A stretch of 64,000 bases of DNA from Planctomycetota bacterium (GTDB taxonomy: Bacteria > Planctomycetota > GCA-002687715): NCBI GenBank assembly GCA_009691765.1, contig SIAO01000010.1, positions 1-64,000 of the forward strand, read 5' to 3'. Below are positions 51,380 to 61,595 of this stretch, in pieces. Every line of letters begins with the position of its first letter. Within the stretch, counting starts at the first letter, position 1. Both the position numbers and the translations under genes were made by a program. Under the pieces are notes generated by a model, which had not been told where the DNA came from, did no database searches, and was given only the letters and a program-made list of their open reading frames with translations.

Positions 51380-54160
51380 TCAATAGAGTTTCCGCGCCAC
51401 TCTTACACCCACAAATTTCTCGCGCTGGTCTTCCGCCTTGTATTCGCGAGCAGTAACCCGCGCCCGCTCCGCCGTGCTCAGGAAGCCGCCGCCGCGGCAA
51501 GCGCGACCAGGATAAACCTTACCCGTTGAGGCTGCGTTGGTTGTGGCGACGAGACGCCGCCCGGTGCCAGCTTCGCAAGGGAATGTGTAGGACGCCACGG
51601 GGTCCGCGCACCACTCCCACACATTGCCGAGGATGTCGTGCAGTCCGAAGCCATTCGCCGAACGCAATCCGACCGGAGCGTGGACCACGTAACCGTCGTG
51701 CCAGTCTTCGTAGGCAATCGCCGGGCCACCGTTTTCCTTCAAGGTCAAATCCGCGAGATTGGCCGCAGCCGCTAACGCCTCCCGCGATCCACACCACCAC
51801 GGCGCTGCTGCGCGGCTATCTGAACGGCCACGCGCGGCGTTTTCCCACTGCGCCTCGGTCGGCAATTCCAACGAAAGCAAGTGCAACACTTGATCGCATT
51901 CGAGCGGCGTCACATTTTCCACAGGATGCGCGAGCGTCGGGCGATAACCACTGCGATCCGGCACTCCCGCATGGTGCATGCTCGGGTTGGCGCCGGTCGC
52001 ACGCTGCCACTGCACCTGCGTCATCTCATTCTTGCCGATGAAGTACGGCGCCAACTGCACGCGATGCGCCGGCTCTTCGAGGCCACTCGCGGCTGCATCG
52101 ATATTGGCTCCATCCAACGCCGTAGCACTCTCCACGCGCTCCGCGCCCATGACGAATTCGGATACGCCGAGCAGCACCAAGACCATCCCGCACGCTTCAT
52201 CACGCTCCAACTTGCCAGTCACAGAATCCCGTTGCGGCACACGTCCACTTTGCAGATGCGCAAACTCCTCCAAGGTGCTCGCTGGATCTGGACCAAGCGG
52301 CACCAAGCCCAACTGTGGCTGCAACGCAGCAGTGCCTACATAACATGGATTGCGCTGCATGCGTAACGCCGCGGATTGCCACGCCGCACTCTCCGCGCGC
52401 AATGTGCGCTGCTCGATCTCGCGCGTGAACTGCTCTAACGCCGCCACTCGAGGCTGCACCTGTTCGAGTTGCGTCAAGTCGTCGAGCAACGCACGCAACG
52501 CAGCTTCGCGCCACGCGGCCACCGAACTCGCAGGCACCCCCGCCGTCTGGTGTGTCGCTTGCAAATCTCGCACTGCTTGTTGATGCAAACCACGGCGCGT
52601 CAGCAATCCTTGCGCCCTTTGAAGCCACCGCGACATGCCGTCTGCGCCATCAAGGTTTGCAGGATTCGCGGTCCAATGCGTCTTGGCGCGCAACAACAAA
52701 TCACTGACACGCTTGATGTCGGCCATCTCCTCATACCGCGTGTTCTCACGTTGCAGGAGGCCCGCGTGCTCTTGTTCGTTACTGAGGAACACAGAAGTGG
52801 TGATGAACCCCGCCGCAAGGAAGATGATGATCGCCCCGAGCGCGATGGCCGTCGCTGGATTGCGCTGTGTCCAGCGCAGCAAGCGCACCAAGGGCGGCAC
52901 CGGACGCGCGTGGATGGGCTCGTGCTCGCGAATGCGCCGCAAGTCTTCCGCGAATTTCTGCGCGGTGTGATAGCGCTGGCGTTTGTCTTTTTGCAACGCT
53001 GTCTGAATCACCACGGCCAGGTCGCGCGGAATGTGACGATTCAAACGGCGCGGCTCTTCGGGCTCTTGCTCGCGAATGGCGTGCGCGAGTTGCTCGCGTG
53101 TGGTGCCTTGGAAAGGTTGCTGCAGCGTGGTCAGTTCATAAAGCGTCACGCCCAAGGCCCACACATCGCAACGGCGGTCCACCGCGCTCGGATCACCAAG
53201 CAATTGTTCCGGCGACATGTAGGCCGGCGTGCCCACACGATCGCCTTGCTGCGTCAGGTTCTGTTCGTCATCACTCTCCAGCCGCGCCACACCGAAATCA
53301 AGCAACACGGGCTCACCATCGCGCGTCACCATGATGTTCGCGGGCTTCACATCGCGATGCACGATGCCCGCCTCGTGTGCGGCATGCAGCGCCAGCGCAG
53401 TTTTTTCCATCAAACGCATCGCGCTGAGCAATGTCTTACGCAGTTGCGCTTCTGTGCGCGGCGCGTCAGCACTCAAGGTGCCTGTGCTCGCAGCGGTAAC
53501 AGCGTCCAAGTCCACATGACCAATGCGACTGTGACCCACCACGGCGCGCGACTGAGCCAAGACTCGCGCCAAGGGCACACCGTCCACCCAACGCATCGCA
53601 ATCCACGACAACCCTTCGTCAACTCCCGCTTCATAGACCGGACAGATCGCCGGGTGATCAAGGCGCGATGTCACTTCTGCTTCGCGGCGAAAGCGCAGCA
53701 GCACTTCGAAGGTGTCGTGCCTCACGGGCACGGCCAACACTTTCAGCGCAACGCTGCGACCCAGATGGCTATCAACAGCGCGATAAACAACGCCCATGCC
53801 GCCGCGGCCGATTTCTTCTTGGATGCGATAGTGCGCGATAATCTGTTCGGGTTGCGGCAGCGCAACACCAGTGCGTTCGGGCACGCCCTCCTTGGCCGTG
53901 CCAGCGAAGCGCTCATGAAAAGTGCCAGCGCGAGGGTGTTCCTGATGCGTGGAAGTTCCGGCGCCTGGCGAAGACACGCGGAAATCCTCGGCGTTCGCCA
54001 TGAGCGGCACATACTCCGCGTGGATGGCGGCAGCGTGCTGCGGGGCCCGTGATGTGTAGTGCTCCAGAGATTTGGGTGTGCCTTGCGCGAGATCCGCGAG
54101 GAACTCGTCGAGGAAAGCCTCCACTGCTGCTTTTTCAGCGTTTGCTCCTGACTCCACCAT
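51380..54160 (-). CDS. Serine/threonine kinase fused to a periplasmic SUMF1-type domain
   Basis: A 926-residue membrane protein. A cytosolic Hanks-type kinase spans about residues 111-412: glycine loop GRGGMG (118-123), VALKVL lysine, HRDVKPAN catalytic loop, DFG and a GTPAYMSPEQ activation segment. One membrane helix (about 437-459) follows, then a helical linker. The C-terminal SUMF1/FGE-like domain (about 690-926, LPTEAQWENAARG, GLHDILGNVWEWC, RGGGF) would lie outside. Such fusions are typical of Planctomycetota and probably sense an external signal. The kinase residues look catalytically complete. Confidence 0.92.
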   Translation of the reverse strand: MVESGANAEKAAVEAFLDEFLADLAQGTPKSLEHYTSRAPQHAAAIHAEYVPLMANAEDFRVSSPGAGTSTHQEHPRAGTFHERFAGTAKEGVPERTGVALPQPEQIIAHYRIQEEIGRGGMGVVYRAVDSHLGRSVALKVLAVPVRHDTFEVLLRFRREAEVTSRLDHPAICPVYEAGVDEGLSWIAMRWVDGVPLARVLAQSRAVVGHSRIGHVDLDAVTAASTGTLSADAPRTEAQLRKTLLSAMRLMEKTALALHAAHEAGIVHRDVKPANIMVTRDGEPVLLDFGVARLESDDEQNLTQQGDRVGTPAYMSPEQLLGDPSAVDRRCDVWALGVTLYELTTLQQPFQGTTREQLAHAIREQEPEEPRRLNRHIPRDLAVVIQTALQKDKRQRYHTAQKFAEDLRRIREHEPIHARPVPPLVRLLRWTQRNPATAIALGAIIIFLAAGFITTSVFLSNEQEHAGLLQRENTRYEEMADIKRVSDLLLRAKTHWTANPANLDGADGMSRWLQRAQGLLTRRGLHQQAVRDLQATHQTAGVPASSVAAWREAALRALLDDLTQLEQVQPRVAALEQFTREIEQRTLRAESAAWQSAALRMQRNPCYVGTAALQPQLGLVPLGPDPASTLEEFAHLQSGRVPQRDSVTGKLERDEACGMVLVLLGVSEFVMGAERVESATALDGANIDAAASGLEEPAHRVQLAPYFIGKNEMTQVQWQRATGANPSMHHAGVPDRSGYRPTLAHPVENVTPLECDQVLHLLSLELPTEAQWENAARGRSDSRAAAPWWCGSREALAAAANLADLTLKENGGPAIAYEDWHDGYVVHAPVGLRSANGFGLHDILGNVWEWCADPVASYTFPCEAGTGRRLVATTNAASTGKVYPGRACRGGGFLSTAERARVTAREYKAEDQREKFVGVRVARKLY

Positions 54161-54226
54161 GGCGGCAGCAGTCTACAGCGCTTGCCCCCTACGGCTGCGC
54201 TTAGAATCCGGTCAAAGGAAGACCCC

Positions 54227-55666
54227 ATGGCGCCAAGCAAACTGAAGCGAACCAAGGAAGACCTCAACTTCAAACACATTGTGGACAGTCAATTCGACCG
54301 TGCAGCAGAGCACTTGGAGGCTGCACCAGGACTGCTGGATCAGATCAAGTGTTGCAACAACATTTACACATTCACCTTCCCCGTGCGAACGCGAAACGGC
54401 GTGCGCATGATGGAAGGCTGGCGCGCGGAACACAGCCACCACAAACGGCCGCTGAAGGGCGGCATTCGTTACTCCATGCATGTGGATTCGGATGAGGTTG
54501 CAGCTCTCGCAGCGCTGATGACCTACAAATGCGCCATCGTGAACGTGCCTTTCGGCGGTTCCAAAGGCGCCGTGAAAGTCGACCCGCGCACCACGAGCGT
54601 CGAAGATCTCGAAGCCATCACTCGGCGCTACACCTTCGAGCTGTGCCACAAAAACTTCATCGGGCCCGGCGTCAATGTGCCAGCACCAGACATGGGCACG
54701 GGCGAGCGCGAGATGGCGTGGATCGCGGACACCTACAGCGCGCTACACACCTCTGATGTCAACGCTTTCGCTTGCGTCACGGGCAAACCGGTGTCGCAAG
54801 GCGGCATCCAAGGCCGCACGGAAGCCACGGGGCGTGGCATCTTCTACGGCATCAACGAAGTGCTGAACAACAAGGCATCGCTCAAGCACTTCGGCATGAA
54901 GGCCGGGCTCGCGGGCAAGCGTTTCGCCGTGCAGGGCTTCGGCAATGTCGGGTTCCACGCGTCTTGCATCATGTGTGCCGAAGGCAGCGCGAAACTCGTA
55001 GCCGTCGGCGAATGGGACGGCTGCGTGTTCAACAGCAAGGGCATCGACCCTGTTGCGCTCAAGCGCTGGCAGAAAGAACACGGCACGATCCATGGCTTCC
55101 CTGGCACCACGTCTTCGAAAGACCCTCACGCGGTTCTTGGCGTGGAGTGCGATGTGCTCATTCCGGCGGCGCTCGAAAACCAAATCACTTTGGCCAATGT
55201 GCGTCGCGTGAAGGCCAAGTTGGTGGCAGAAGGCGCCAACGGTCCTACGACTCCGGCCGCTGAAGCCTCGTTGCTGCGCCGCGGCATCCATGTTCTGCCC
55301 GACATCTGGTTGAACGCCGGTGGCGTCACGGTGTCCTATTTCGAGTGGGTGAAGAACCTCTCGCACATGCGCTTTGGGCGCCTCGCCAAGCAATTCCAGT
55401 CGTCACGCGAAACACTTTCGCTCGATGCCACGGAACGACTCACCGGCCGCAAACTCATCGGCGCCGAGCGCGACATACTCACAGCAGGCCCCGACGAAGT
55501 GGATCTCGTGCGTTCTGGTTTGAAGGGCACCATGGAAGACGCGTGGCGCGAAATCCTTCAAGAAATGCTGGCCGGTAAACGCCCGAAGGATGCGCGCCTC
55601 GCCAGTTACGTGGTGGCCATCCGCAAAGTTCTGGCCAGCTACGAGCAACTCGGAATCTTTCCCTGA
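54227..55666 (+). CDS. gdhA: Glutamate dehydrogenase (Glu/Leu/Phe/Val family)
   Basis: A 479-residue enzyme interconverting glutamate and 2-oxoglutarate plus ammonia. Signature segments are RPLKGGIRYSMHVDSDEV with the substrate lysine, CAIVNVPFGGSKGAV with the catalytic lysine, VPAPDMGTGEREMAW, GRTEATGRG, and the coenzyme-binding VQGFGNVGFHA. The A-E-G-A-N-G-P-T-T-P segment (about 342-351) is also present. Coenzyme choice is not clear from sequence. Start ATG 54227 was chosen by the family N-terminus. Its stop overlaps the cardiolipin synthase start by one base (TGATG). Confidence 0.94.
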   Translation: MAPSKLKRTKEDLNFKHIVDSQFDRAAEHLEAAPGLLDQIKCCNNIYTFTFPVRTRNGVRMMEGWRAEHSHHKRPLKGGIRYSMHVDSDEVAALAALMTYKCAIVNVPFGGSKGAVKVDPRTTSVEDLEAITRRYTFELCHKNFIGPGVNVPAPDMGTGEREMAWIADTYSALHTSDVNAFACVTGKPVSQGGIQGRTEATGRGIFYGINEVLNNKASLKHFGMKAGLAGKRFAVQGFGNVGFHASCIMCAEGSAKLVAVGEWDGCVFNSKGIDPVALKRWQKEHGTIHGFPGTTSSKDPHAVLGVECDVLIPAALENQITLANVRRVKAKLVAEGANGPTTPAAEASLLRRGIHVLPDIWLNAGGVTVSYFEWVKNLSHMRFGRLAKQFQSSRETLSLDATERLTGRKLIGAERDILTAGPDEVDLVRSGLKGTMEDAWREILQEMLAGKRPKDARLASYVVAIRKVLASYEQLGIFP

Positions 55667-57108
55667 TGGATCCTTTCTCCGGTTGGTTCGCATTCAGTTT
55701 GTTTGCTGCAGAGCGCCTCGCGGCTTGTGCTTGTGCGCTGCATGCGGTCTATCGCAAGAGACGCAACCCAACATCGGCCGCGAGTTGGATGGTGGTGTGT
55801 GTGTTCATTCCGGTGCTCGGCTCCTTTGCTTACGTCACGCTCGGAGCCGAGCGAGTTCAGCGCCGCGTACTCCGCCGCCGCCGTGCGCGCGCGGAACAAC
55901 GCAGCGCAGAACAAGCAGCCTTGGTGCCAGCAATGCCCGCCGAAGCCGTCGCGGAAAACGCGTTGGCGGTGCGTGCTGGGCTCGCGGGGCTCGGCGGAAA
56001 TCCTTTCCTCAGCGGGAATTCACTGTGCCTTCATGTGGACGGTGACGAGGCCTACCCCGCCATGCTGCAAGCCATCAACGCCGCGCAGCGCAGCGTGGTG
56101 ATGGCCAGCTACATTTTCGACAGCAGACGCTGCACCGGCAGCGGCGCCGACCCCATGGGGTTGGCTTTTCTTGAAGCGCTCACGAGCGCGGCACGGCGTG
56201 GCGTTCGCGTACGCATGCTCTACGACGCGGTGGGTTCCAGCGGCACGCGTTCACGGTTCTTTGAACCGCTGCGCGCTGCTGGCGGACGCGTGCAGGAGTT
56301 TTTTCCGCGCCTACAAGCTTGGCGTTTGAACTTCCGCGACCATCGCAAGATGCTGTTGGTCGACGACCGCACGGGTTTCGTTTCTTCGCTCAACATTGGC
56401 GCGCGCCATTTGCGCAATGGACCATGTTTCAGCAGTCATGACTTGTGTGTCGAAATTGGTGGGCCGGTGCTGGAACAGTTGCGCCTCGCCTACGAGCGCG
56501 AATGGCTCTTCGCCACCGACGAAGAAGCCGAACAAGAAGTTGTGGCCTTGCCACCGAACGCAGGCACTCATGCGGTGCAAGTGTTAGAGGGCGGCCCGTT
56601 TCACACCGACCCGGTGTTTCTCACGAGCCTCGTCTCTGCCATCCACCACTCGCGCAACGAGATCCTGCTGTGCACGCCCTACTTCATTCCCGACGCCACC
56701 TTGCGCATGGCCCTGCGCACCGCAGTGAATCGTGGTGTGCGCTTGACGCTTCTTGTGCCGGAACGCTGTGACAGTCCACTCGTGAACAAAGCGCGCATGA
56801 CCGAGCTGCGGCCTCTCGCCCGAGAATTAGGAGTGACAGTGCTGATCGTCCCTGGCCCGATGCAACACATCAAAGCGGCCATCCTCGATGGTGAAGTCGC
56901 CTTGCTCGGATCCAGCAACCTGGACAATCGTTCGCTGTTCTTGAACTTCGAACTGGATATTGCCGTAGCTTCGCGCGATTTCGCGCAGCAGTTGCGAAAA
57001 ACGCTTGAGGTTGATCTCGCGCGGGCGCGAGAACTGCCGACCACGCGCGCGCCGCTGTTGACCTTGTTCATGGAACGAGTCGCGGCTTTGTTCGCACCAC
57101 TGCTATAG
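55666..57108 (+). CDS. cls: Cardiolipin synthase (phospholipase D family)
   Basis: A 480-residue inner-membrane enzyme joining two phosphatidylglycerols into cardiolipin. Two N-terminal hydrophobic segments (about 6-28 and 40-58) precede two PLD domains. The first HKD motif reads HRKMLLVDD (His226, Lys228, Asp233) and the second HIKAAILDG (around residue 405). The GSSNLDNRS segment after the second motif is also typical. Translation is coupled to gdhA through TGATG, an unusual partner. Together with plsY and the glycosyltransferase it indicates an active membrane lipid economy in this region. Confidence 0.92.
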   Translation: MDPFSGWFAFSLFAAERLAACACALHAVYRKRRNPTSAASWMVVCVFIPVLGSFAYVTLGAERVQRRVLRRRRARAEQRSAEQAALVPAMPAEAVAENALAVRAGLAGLGGNPFLSGNSLCLHVDGDEAYPAMLQAINAAQRSVVMASYIFDSRRCTGSGADPMGLAFLEALTSAARRGVRVRMLYDAVGSSGTRSRFFEPLRAAGGRVQEFFPRLQAWRLNFRDHRKMLLVDDRTGFVSSLNIGARHLRNGPCFSSHDLCVEIGGPVLEQLRLAYEREWLFATDEEAEQEVVALPPNAGTHAVQVLEGGPFHTDPVFLTSLVSAIHHSRNEILLCTPYFIPDATLRMALRTAVNRGVRLTLLVPERCDSPLVNKARMTELRPLARELGVTVLIVPGPMQHIKAAILDGEVALLGSSNLDNRSLFLNFELDIAVASRDFAQQLRKTLEVDLARARELPTTRAPLLTLFMERVAALFAPLL

Positions 57109-57286
57109 GCAGCATGCCGGCACGTTGACGTGAATTAACACGCATGACTGCTGCCAAATTGCTGGCCATTCTTTGCACAGCGTGCCAGTGACGCTTCATC
57201 ACTGAGCGCGAGAGCGTGGTTAGTCGTAGGGCCGCAATGCGGGTTGAATATCGCACCCGCCCAGCACTCCGCGATGGGGGGCCGTA

Positions 57287-57933
57287 ATGACGATTGCACC
57301 CGCGCCAAGAAATCGATTCGATCGCTTAGCACGCCTTGCACGCACAATGCTGCATTGCACCATGCTGTGCCTGACACTTCCGGAGACGGATTATCTCTGG
57401 CACAAAAACGACGAACCAGAGCCAGAGCACTTGGGCCTCCATTTCGCGCCATTTGCAATGTTGTGTTCCCGCGAAGGTCGACCAGTGCGCATCGACGCTG
57501 CCATAGCGGATCCGCGTTTCATGAGTAATCCCCTGGTGACCGGCTGGCCGACATTCCGTTCGGTTTGCTGTGCGCCAATCCGGTCGAACGGGCTGCTCCC
57601 AACTGCAGCTCTCTGGATTGCATCGCCTCAATCCAACCAGTTCTGCGACAAGAGTCTGGAGGAATTCGCGCGGCTTATCGAACTGGACCTGCGCAACTAC
57701 TACACCGCCGAATCGAAGCGCCGGACATCAACGCCCTCTCCCGCATCGACGCACTTACGGGTTTCGCGAATCGCCTCGGCATTGAATTGAGTCTGCAGCA
57801 GGAGCTTGATCATGCTTTCGTGAGTGATGCTGCGTTTGGCGTACTGCTGTGTAAGCCTGATGGGACGACAGCACGAGTCTTTGAAGGCATGAATGACGAG
57901 GAACGTAGCGCTGTCCGCCTCGTGCTGGACTAG
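57287..57933 (+). pseudogene. GAF-GGDEF diguanylate cyclase relic
   Basis: One frame (57287 to about 57720) encodes a GAF domain remnant with DPRFMSNPLVTGWPTFRSVCCAPI, a weathered form of the usual DNPLVTGxPxIRFYAGAP segment. A second frame (about 57720 to 57933) continues with NALSRIDALTGFANRLGIEL, the start of a GGDEF domain, but stops before any GGDEF motif. The gene is thus frameshifted and truncated; the last stop overlaps the convergent aminotransferase stop by four bases. The 178 bases before it contain no other gene and may be decayed 5' sequence. Base composition here is lower in GC than that of neighbours. Confidence 0.65.
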
Positions 57934-59222
57934 CGCAACGTGCGCAGCGCCGCTTCAATACGCGGCAAGCCGTCTTCGATGTCGGCGGTAGACACTGCAC
58001 CAACAGATGCGCGGAACCAACCTGTATCGCCTGCGAAAGCGAATGCTTGGAAAGGCACGAGCGCGCAGCTTGCTGCATCCAGGAGCCAGCGGCGCACTTC
58101 GTCGTTGGTGCGCAATACAGTGCCATCCGCTGTGGTGCTGCCGTGAGCGTTCAGTTTGAGCGTCAGGTAAATGGCGCCCATGGGCTCGATACTGTCGACA
58201 GGCAATCCCGCAGCCTTCATGCGCTGGAAACCCGCGTGCAACATGTCCAAGCGCGCGCGCACATCGGCGAGGAAACCGTTACGGAAAGTGCTGAGTGCAG
58301 AGGTGTCGTCGAGAAAACGCGCGGTCGCCACTTGCTCGGGGCGCGGCGCCCACGCACCAACGTGTCCGATAATGTCGGACATGCGCTGAATGACGCGCGG
58401 CGGTCCGAAGCCCCAGCCGACGCGGAGTCCTGTAGCCGCTAGTGATTTCGAGGCACCGTCTACGAACACCGTGAAGGGCGCCATCGCTGGGCGCAAGCTG
58501 ACGGGGTTCACATGACGCACCTTGCCAAAGGTGAGCATCCAATAGACCTGGTCGTACATCACGTACAGCGGACGTTCCGTTGGCCCACGGCGTGCATTTT
58601 CTGCAAGCACGAGGTCGCAGATTTCGCCGAGCGCTTCAGCGCTGAACGCCGTGCCCGTGGGGTTGAGTGGCGAGCACAACGCCAAGAGACGCGCGCTTGC
58701 GAGATGCGGTGCAAGGTCTTTCGCCGACGGCAAGAAGTGCTGCTCAGGGCCGACGGGCACCGCAACGCTCTTCGCACCGAGCTTGTGGCAATAGTGGTTG
58801 TTGTTCCACGAAGGCACCGGATACACCACCGTCTCACCAGGATTCACGATGGCGCGGTAGGTGGCGTAAATCAGCGGACGCGCGCCACCGGCCACAATGA
58901 CGGCGGGCAGCGGATAATCGAGATTCAGCTCGCGAGCGAGCAGTCGACGCACTGCTTCGCGCAACTCCGGCATGCCGTTGCTGGGTGGATAGTTGCTTTC
59001 ACCGTTGCTGTAGGCCTCGGCGATCAGTTCTTCGAGCCGCGCCGGAATACGAAACTGCTTCGACGAGAAATCTCCCACCGTCAGATCGAGCAACGTGCGC
59101 CCTTGGGCTTTCAACTCGCGCACTTCCCCCGCAATTTTCAGAATCTCGGAGCCCTTGAGGCCGGCGGCCATCGTGGACACCAACAAGTCTTCGGAATGAT
59201 GCGTAGCGAAATCGAGAGGCAT
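57930..59222 (-). CDS. Pyridoxal-phosphate-dependent aminotransferase (class I/II)
   Basis: A 430-residue fold-type I aminotransferase. PLP-site motifs are [66 protein letters not shown], and the lysine motif [21 protein letters not shown]. This matches aspartate/aromatic aminotransferase-type enzymes; the precise amino acid is unknown. GGAG precedes ATG 59222. It is divergent from thyA with 115 bases between. Confidence 0.88.
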   Translation of the reverse strand: MPLDFATHHSEDLLVSTMAAGLKGSEILKIAGEVRELKAQGRTLLDLTVGDFSSKQFRIPARLEELIAEAYSNGESNYPPSNGMPELREAVRRLLARELNLDYPLPAVIVAGGARPLIYATYRAIVNPGETVVYPVPSWNNNHYCHKLGAKSVAVPVGPEQHFLPSAKDLAPHLASARLLALCSPLNPTGTAFSAEALGEICDLVLAENARRGPTERPLYVMYDQVYWMLTFGKVRHVNPVSLRPAMAPFTVFVDGASKSLAATGLRVGWGFGPPRVIQRMSDIIGHVGAWAPRPEQVATARFLDDTSALSTFRNGFLADVRARLDMLHAGFQRMKAAGLPVDSIEPMGAIYLTLKLNAHGSTTADGTVLRTNDEVRRWLLDAASCALVPFQAFAFAGDTGWFRASVGAVSTADIEDGLPRIEAALRTLR

Positions 59223-59337
59223 GTTTGCTCCGGGGCTCGGGTGCCCACGGGGTGCACGATACGCACGCGTCCTGCATGGCACCACCGCGAGACGCCGATG
59301 TAAGCAGCGCTGCTACGATCACGCTGGAGCGCTTGAA

Positions 59338-60132
59338 ATGCGGCAATATTTGGACCTGCTCAAGCTGGTGAAAACACAAGGAGTGCGGCGCCAAGATCGC
59401 ACCGGCACCGGCACTCTCAGCATCTTCGGACACCAACTGCGCTTCAACCTTGCCGAGGGTTTCCCGCTGGTCACCACCAAGAAGGTGCACCTCAAGGCCA
59501 TCATCCATGAGCTGCTGTGGTTCTTGAGTGGCGACACCAACATCGCATATCTGAAAGCCAACGGCGTCAGCATTTGGGACGCATGGGCCGATGCGGAAGG
59601 CAACCTCGGTCCGGTGTACGGCGCGCAGTGGCGCTCGTGGCCACAGCGTGACGGCGGCAGCATCGACCAGATCGCAGCTGTGATTGAAGCCATCCGCACC
59701 AATCCGGATTCACGCCGTCTCATGGTGAGCGCTTGGAACCCCGCCGATGTTGAACGCATGGCGCTACCGCCTTGCCATGCATTGTTTCAGTTTCACGTTG
59801 CCGGCGGCCGCTTGTCGTGCCAGCTCTATCAACGCAGCGCCGACATCTTCTTGGGCGTGCCCTTCAACATTGCTTCCTACGCACTGCTCACGCACATGAT
59901 CGCGCAAACCACGGGCCTGCAAGTTGGCGACTTCGTGCACACCTTCGGCGATGCGCATCTCTACTTGAATCATGTCGATCAAGCTGACGAACAACTTGCA
60001 CGCACGCCGCTGCCGTTGCCGCAGTTGGTGCTGGACCCAAGCGTGAAGTGCATCGACGATTTCCGTTTCGAGCACATCACCGTGACGGGCTATCAATCTC
60101 ATCCTGCGCTGAAAGCGCCAATCGCTGTTTGA
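59338..60132 (+). CDS. thyA: Thymidylate synthase
   Basis: A 264-residue enzyme methylating dUMP to dTMP with methylenetetrahydrofolate. It has the same length as E. coli ThyA, with [12 protein letters not shown], the phosphate-binding arginine region, and catalytic Cys146 in [36 protein letters not shown] and the C-terminal ALKAPIAV are also conserved. GGAG lies before ATG 59338. It is followed after 8 bases by folA, the usual thyA-folA pair, since ThyA produces dihydrofolate. Confidence 0.97.
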   Translation: MRQYLDLLKLVKTQGVRRQDRTGTGTLSIFGHQLRFNLAEGFPLVTTKKVHLKAIIHELLWFLSGDTNIAYLKANGVSIWDAWADAEGNLGPVYGAQWRSWPQRDGGSIDQIAAVIEAIRTNPDSRRLMVSAWNPADVERMALPPCHALFQFHVAGGRLSCQLYQRSADIFLGVPFNIASYALLTHMIAQTTGLQVGDFVHTFGDAHLYLNHVDQADEQLARTPLPLPQLVLDPSVKCIDDFRFEHITVTGYQSHPALKAPIAV

Positions 60133-60140
60133 GCCAAGCT

Positions 60141-60626
60141 ATGGAAGTCGTGGCCCTCGCAGCAATGGATCTTGATGGCTGGATCGGCGTGCAGGGCAAA
60201 CTCCCGTGGCACTTGCCCGACGACCTGAAGCACTTCAAAGAACTCACGCGCGGCAAGCCCGTCATCATGGGACGGAAGACGTGGGAGAGCATCGGCGCCA
60301 AACCGTTGCCGCAGCGCACCAACATTGTGCTGTCGCGCAGTGCCACTTTCGCCGCACCGGGAGCGCTGCGTGCGCAGAGCGTGGAAGCGGCACTCGCCGC
60401 AGCCGAGGGTGCGCAGGTTTGCATCATCGGTGGCGCCGAGGTGTATGCGCTGTTCTTGCCACACACCACACGCCTCGAACTCACCATCGTGAACACGCAC
60501 GTGCGAGGTGACACGCGCTTTCCGCAAGTGGACTGGACGCAGTGGCAACGCGAATCAGTGATCGAGCACGCCGCCGACGCCCGGCACAGCACTGCGTTTC
60601 GCTTCGAAACTTGGCGCCTTCGCTGA
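60141..60626 (+). CDS. folA: Dihydrofolate reductase
   Basis: A 161-residue enzyme reducing the dihydrofolate made by ThyA. The active-site strand MDLDGWIGVQGKLPWHLPDDL carries the proton-donor aspartate (Asp28 by alignment with E. coli Asp27). VIMGRKTWESIG, NIVLSRS and CIIGGAEVYALFLP are all conserved. It starts 8 bases after thyA. Its 3' end overlaps the convergent dus gene by 72 bases. Confidence 0.95.
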   Translation: MEVVALAAMDLDGWIGVQGKLPWHLPDDLKHFKELTRGKPVIMGRKTWESIGAKPLPQRTNIVLSRSATFAAPGALRAQSVEAALAAAEGAQVCIIGGAEVYALFLPHTTRLELTIVNTHVRGDTRFPQVDWTQWQRESVIEHAADARHSTAFRFETWRLR

Positions 60627-61556
60627 GTCTCCTGCAGCTTGCGCCTCGATCCATGCGTGCAGCGCACTTGGATCGGCTTCGCGCAGCAACGCGGCACGTG
60701 TCATTTCATTCAAGAAGCGCGGATGCAAATAACTCACAAGCTGCTTCACACGTCCTGCGAAGTAGCGCTCGGCTTGCGGTGCGCGCTCGCGCATCACACT
60801 CACATAGCGTTGGATGAACGCGAAGACTTCGCTCACGCTAGCGGCATAGCCACTGAAAATCCACGGGTCGGCGAGCGCGGCCCGACCGATCATCACGTGC
60901 TTGCAGCCGGTTTCGCGTTGCATGCGTTCGATGTCTGCGTGGCACAGCACGCCACCGTTGCCGCACACCGGAATGCGCACTGCTGCGACTGCTCGTGCGA
61001 TGCGACTCCAATCCACTTCTTCGCAGTAGCCTTCGGCGCGTGTGCGGCAATGCACCGTAAGCATGGCTGCGCCGCCTTGCTCTGCGGCGCGCGCAAGAAC
61101 TTCAAGTTGGTTTGCGGAATCCCACCCGGCGCGAATCTTGGCCGTCACGGGCAAGCGCTGCACACCTGCCACGGTGGCCGCCACCAACCGCTCCACTTCA
61201 CGTGGGTCGCGCAAGACAGCGGCGCCCGCGCATCCATGCAGCGTGCCTTTGGCGGGGCAACCAAAGTTCAAATCGACGAGCGCTGCCCAAGTGCTTTCGA
61301 CAAGAGCCGCGGTCGCGCGAAGCGCCTCCGCGTTGTTACCCATGAGCTGAATGCCGACGGGGATCGGGCCGGTGCATGGGCCGAGCTCGCTCGCCAACTT
61401 GTGCAACGGCACAGCGTGTTGCACAACGCGTACAAACTCGGTCGTGCTGCCGCCAAGAGTTTGCGGCGTGTGCAACCCAAGCATGACGCTACGGAAAGAC
61501 GGGTCGGTGACCCCTTCCATGGGCGCGAGCAAAGCTGTGGCCGTGAACGGCAGCAT
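60555..61556 (-). CDS. tRNA-dihydrouridine synthase family protein
   Basis: A 333-residue FMN-dependent enzyme reducing uridines in tRNA to dihydrouridine. Motifs are LAPMEGVTDPSFR, the catalytic LNFGCPAKGTLHGCAGAAVL, PVTAKIRAGWD, LTVHCRTRAEGY, and VCGNGGVLCHADIERM. MIGRAALADPWIF also fits the family. The paralogue type (DusA/B/C) is not resolved. It overlaps folA at the 3' end by 72 bases, an unusual amount for convergent genes. Confidence 0.9.
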   Translation of the reverse strand: MLPFTATALLAPMEGVTDPSFRSVMLGLHTPQTLGGSTTEFVRVVQHAVPLHKLASELGPCTGPIPVGIQLMGNNAEALRATAALVESTWAALVDLNFGCPAKGTLHGCAGAAVLRDPREVERLVAATVAGVQRLPVTAKIRAGWDSANQLEVLARAAEQGGAAMLTVHCRTRAEGYCEEVDWSRIARAVAAVRIPVCGNGGVLCHADIERMQRETGCKHVMIGRAALADPWIFSGYAASVSEVFAFIQRYVSVMRERAPQAERYFAGRVKQLVSYLHPRFLNEMTRAALLREADPSALHAWIEAQAAGDSAKAPSFEAKRSAVPGVGGVLDH

Positions 61557-61595
61557 GGGCGCACGATAGCGCGCTCGGCCATCAACTGGAGTGAC

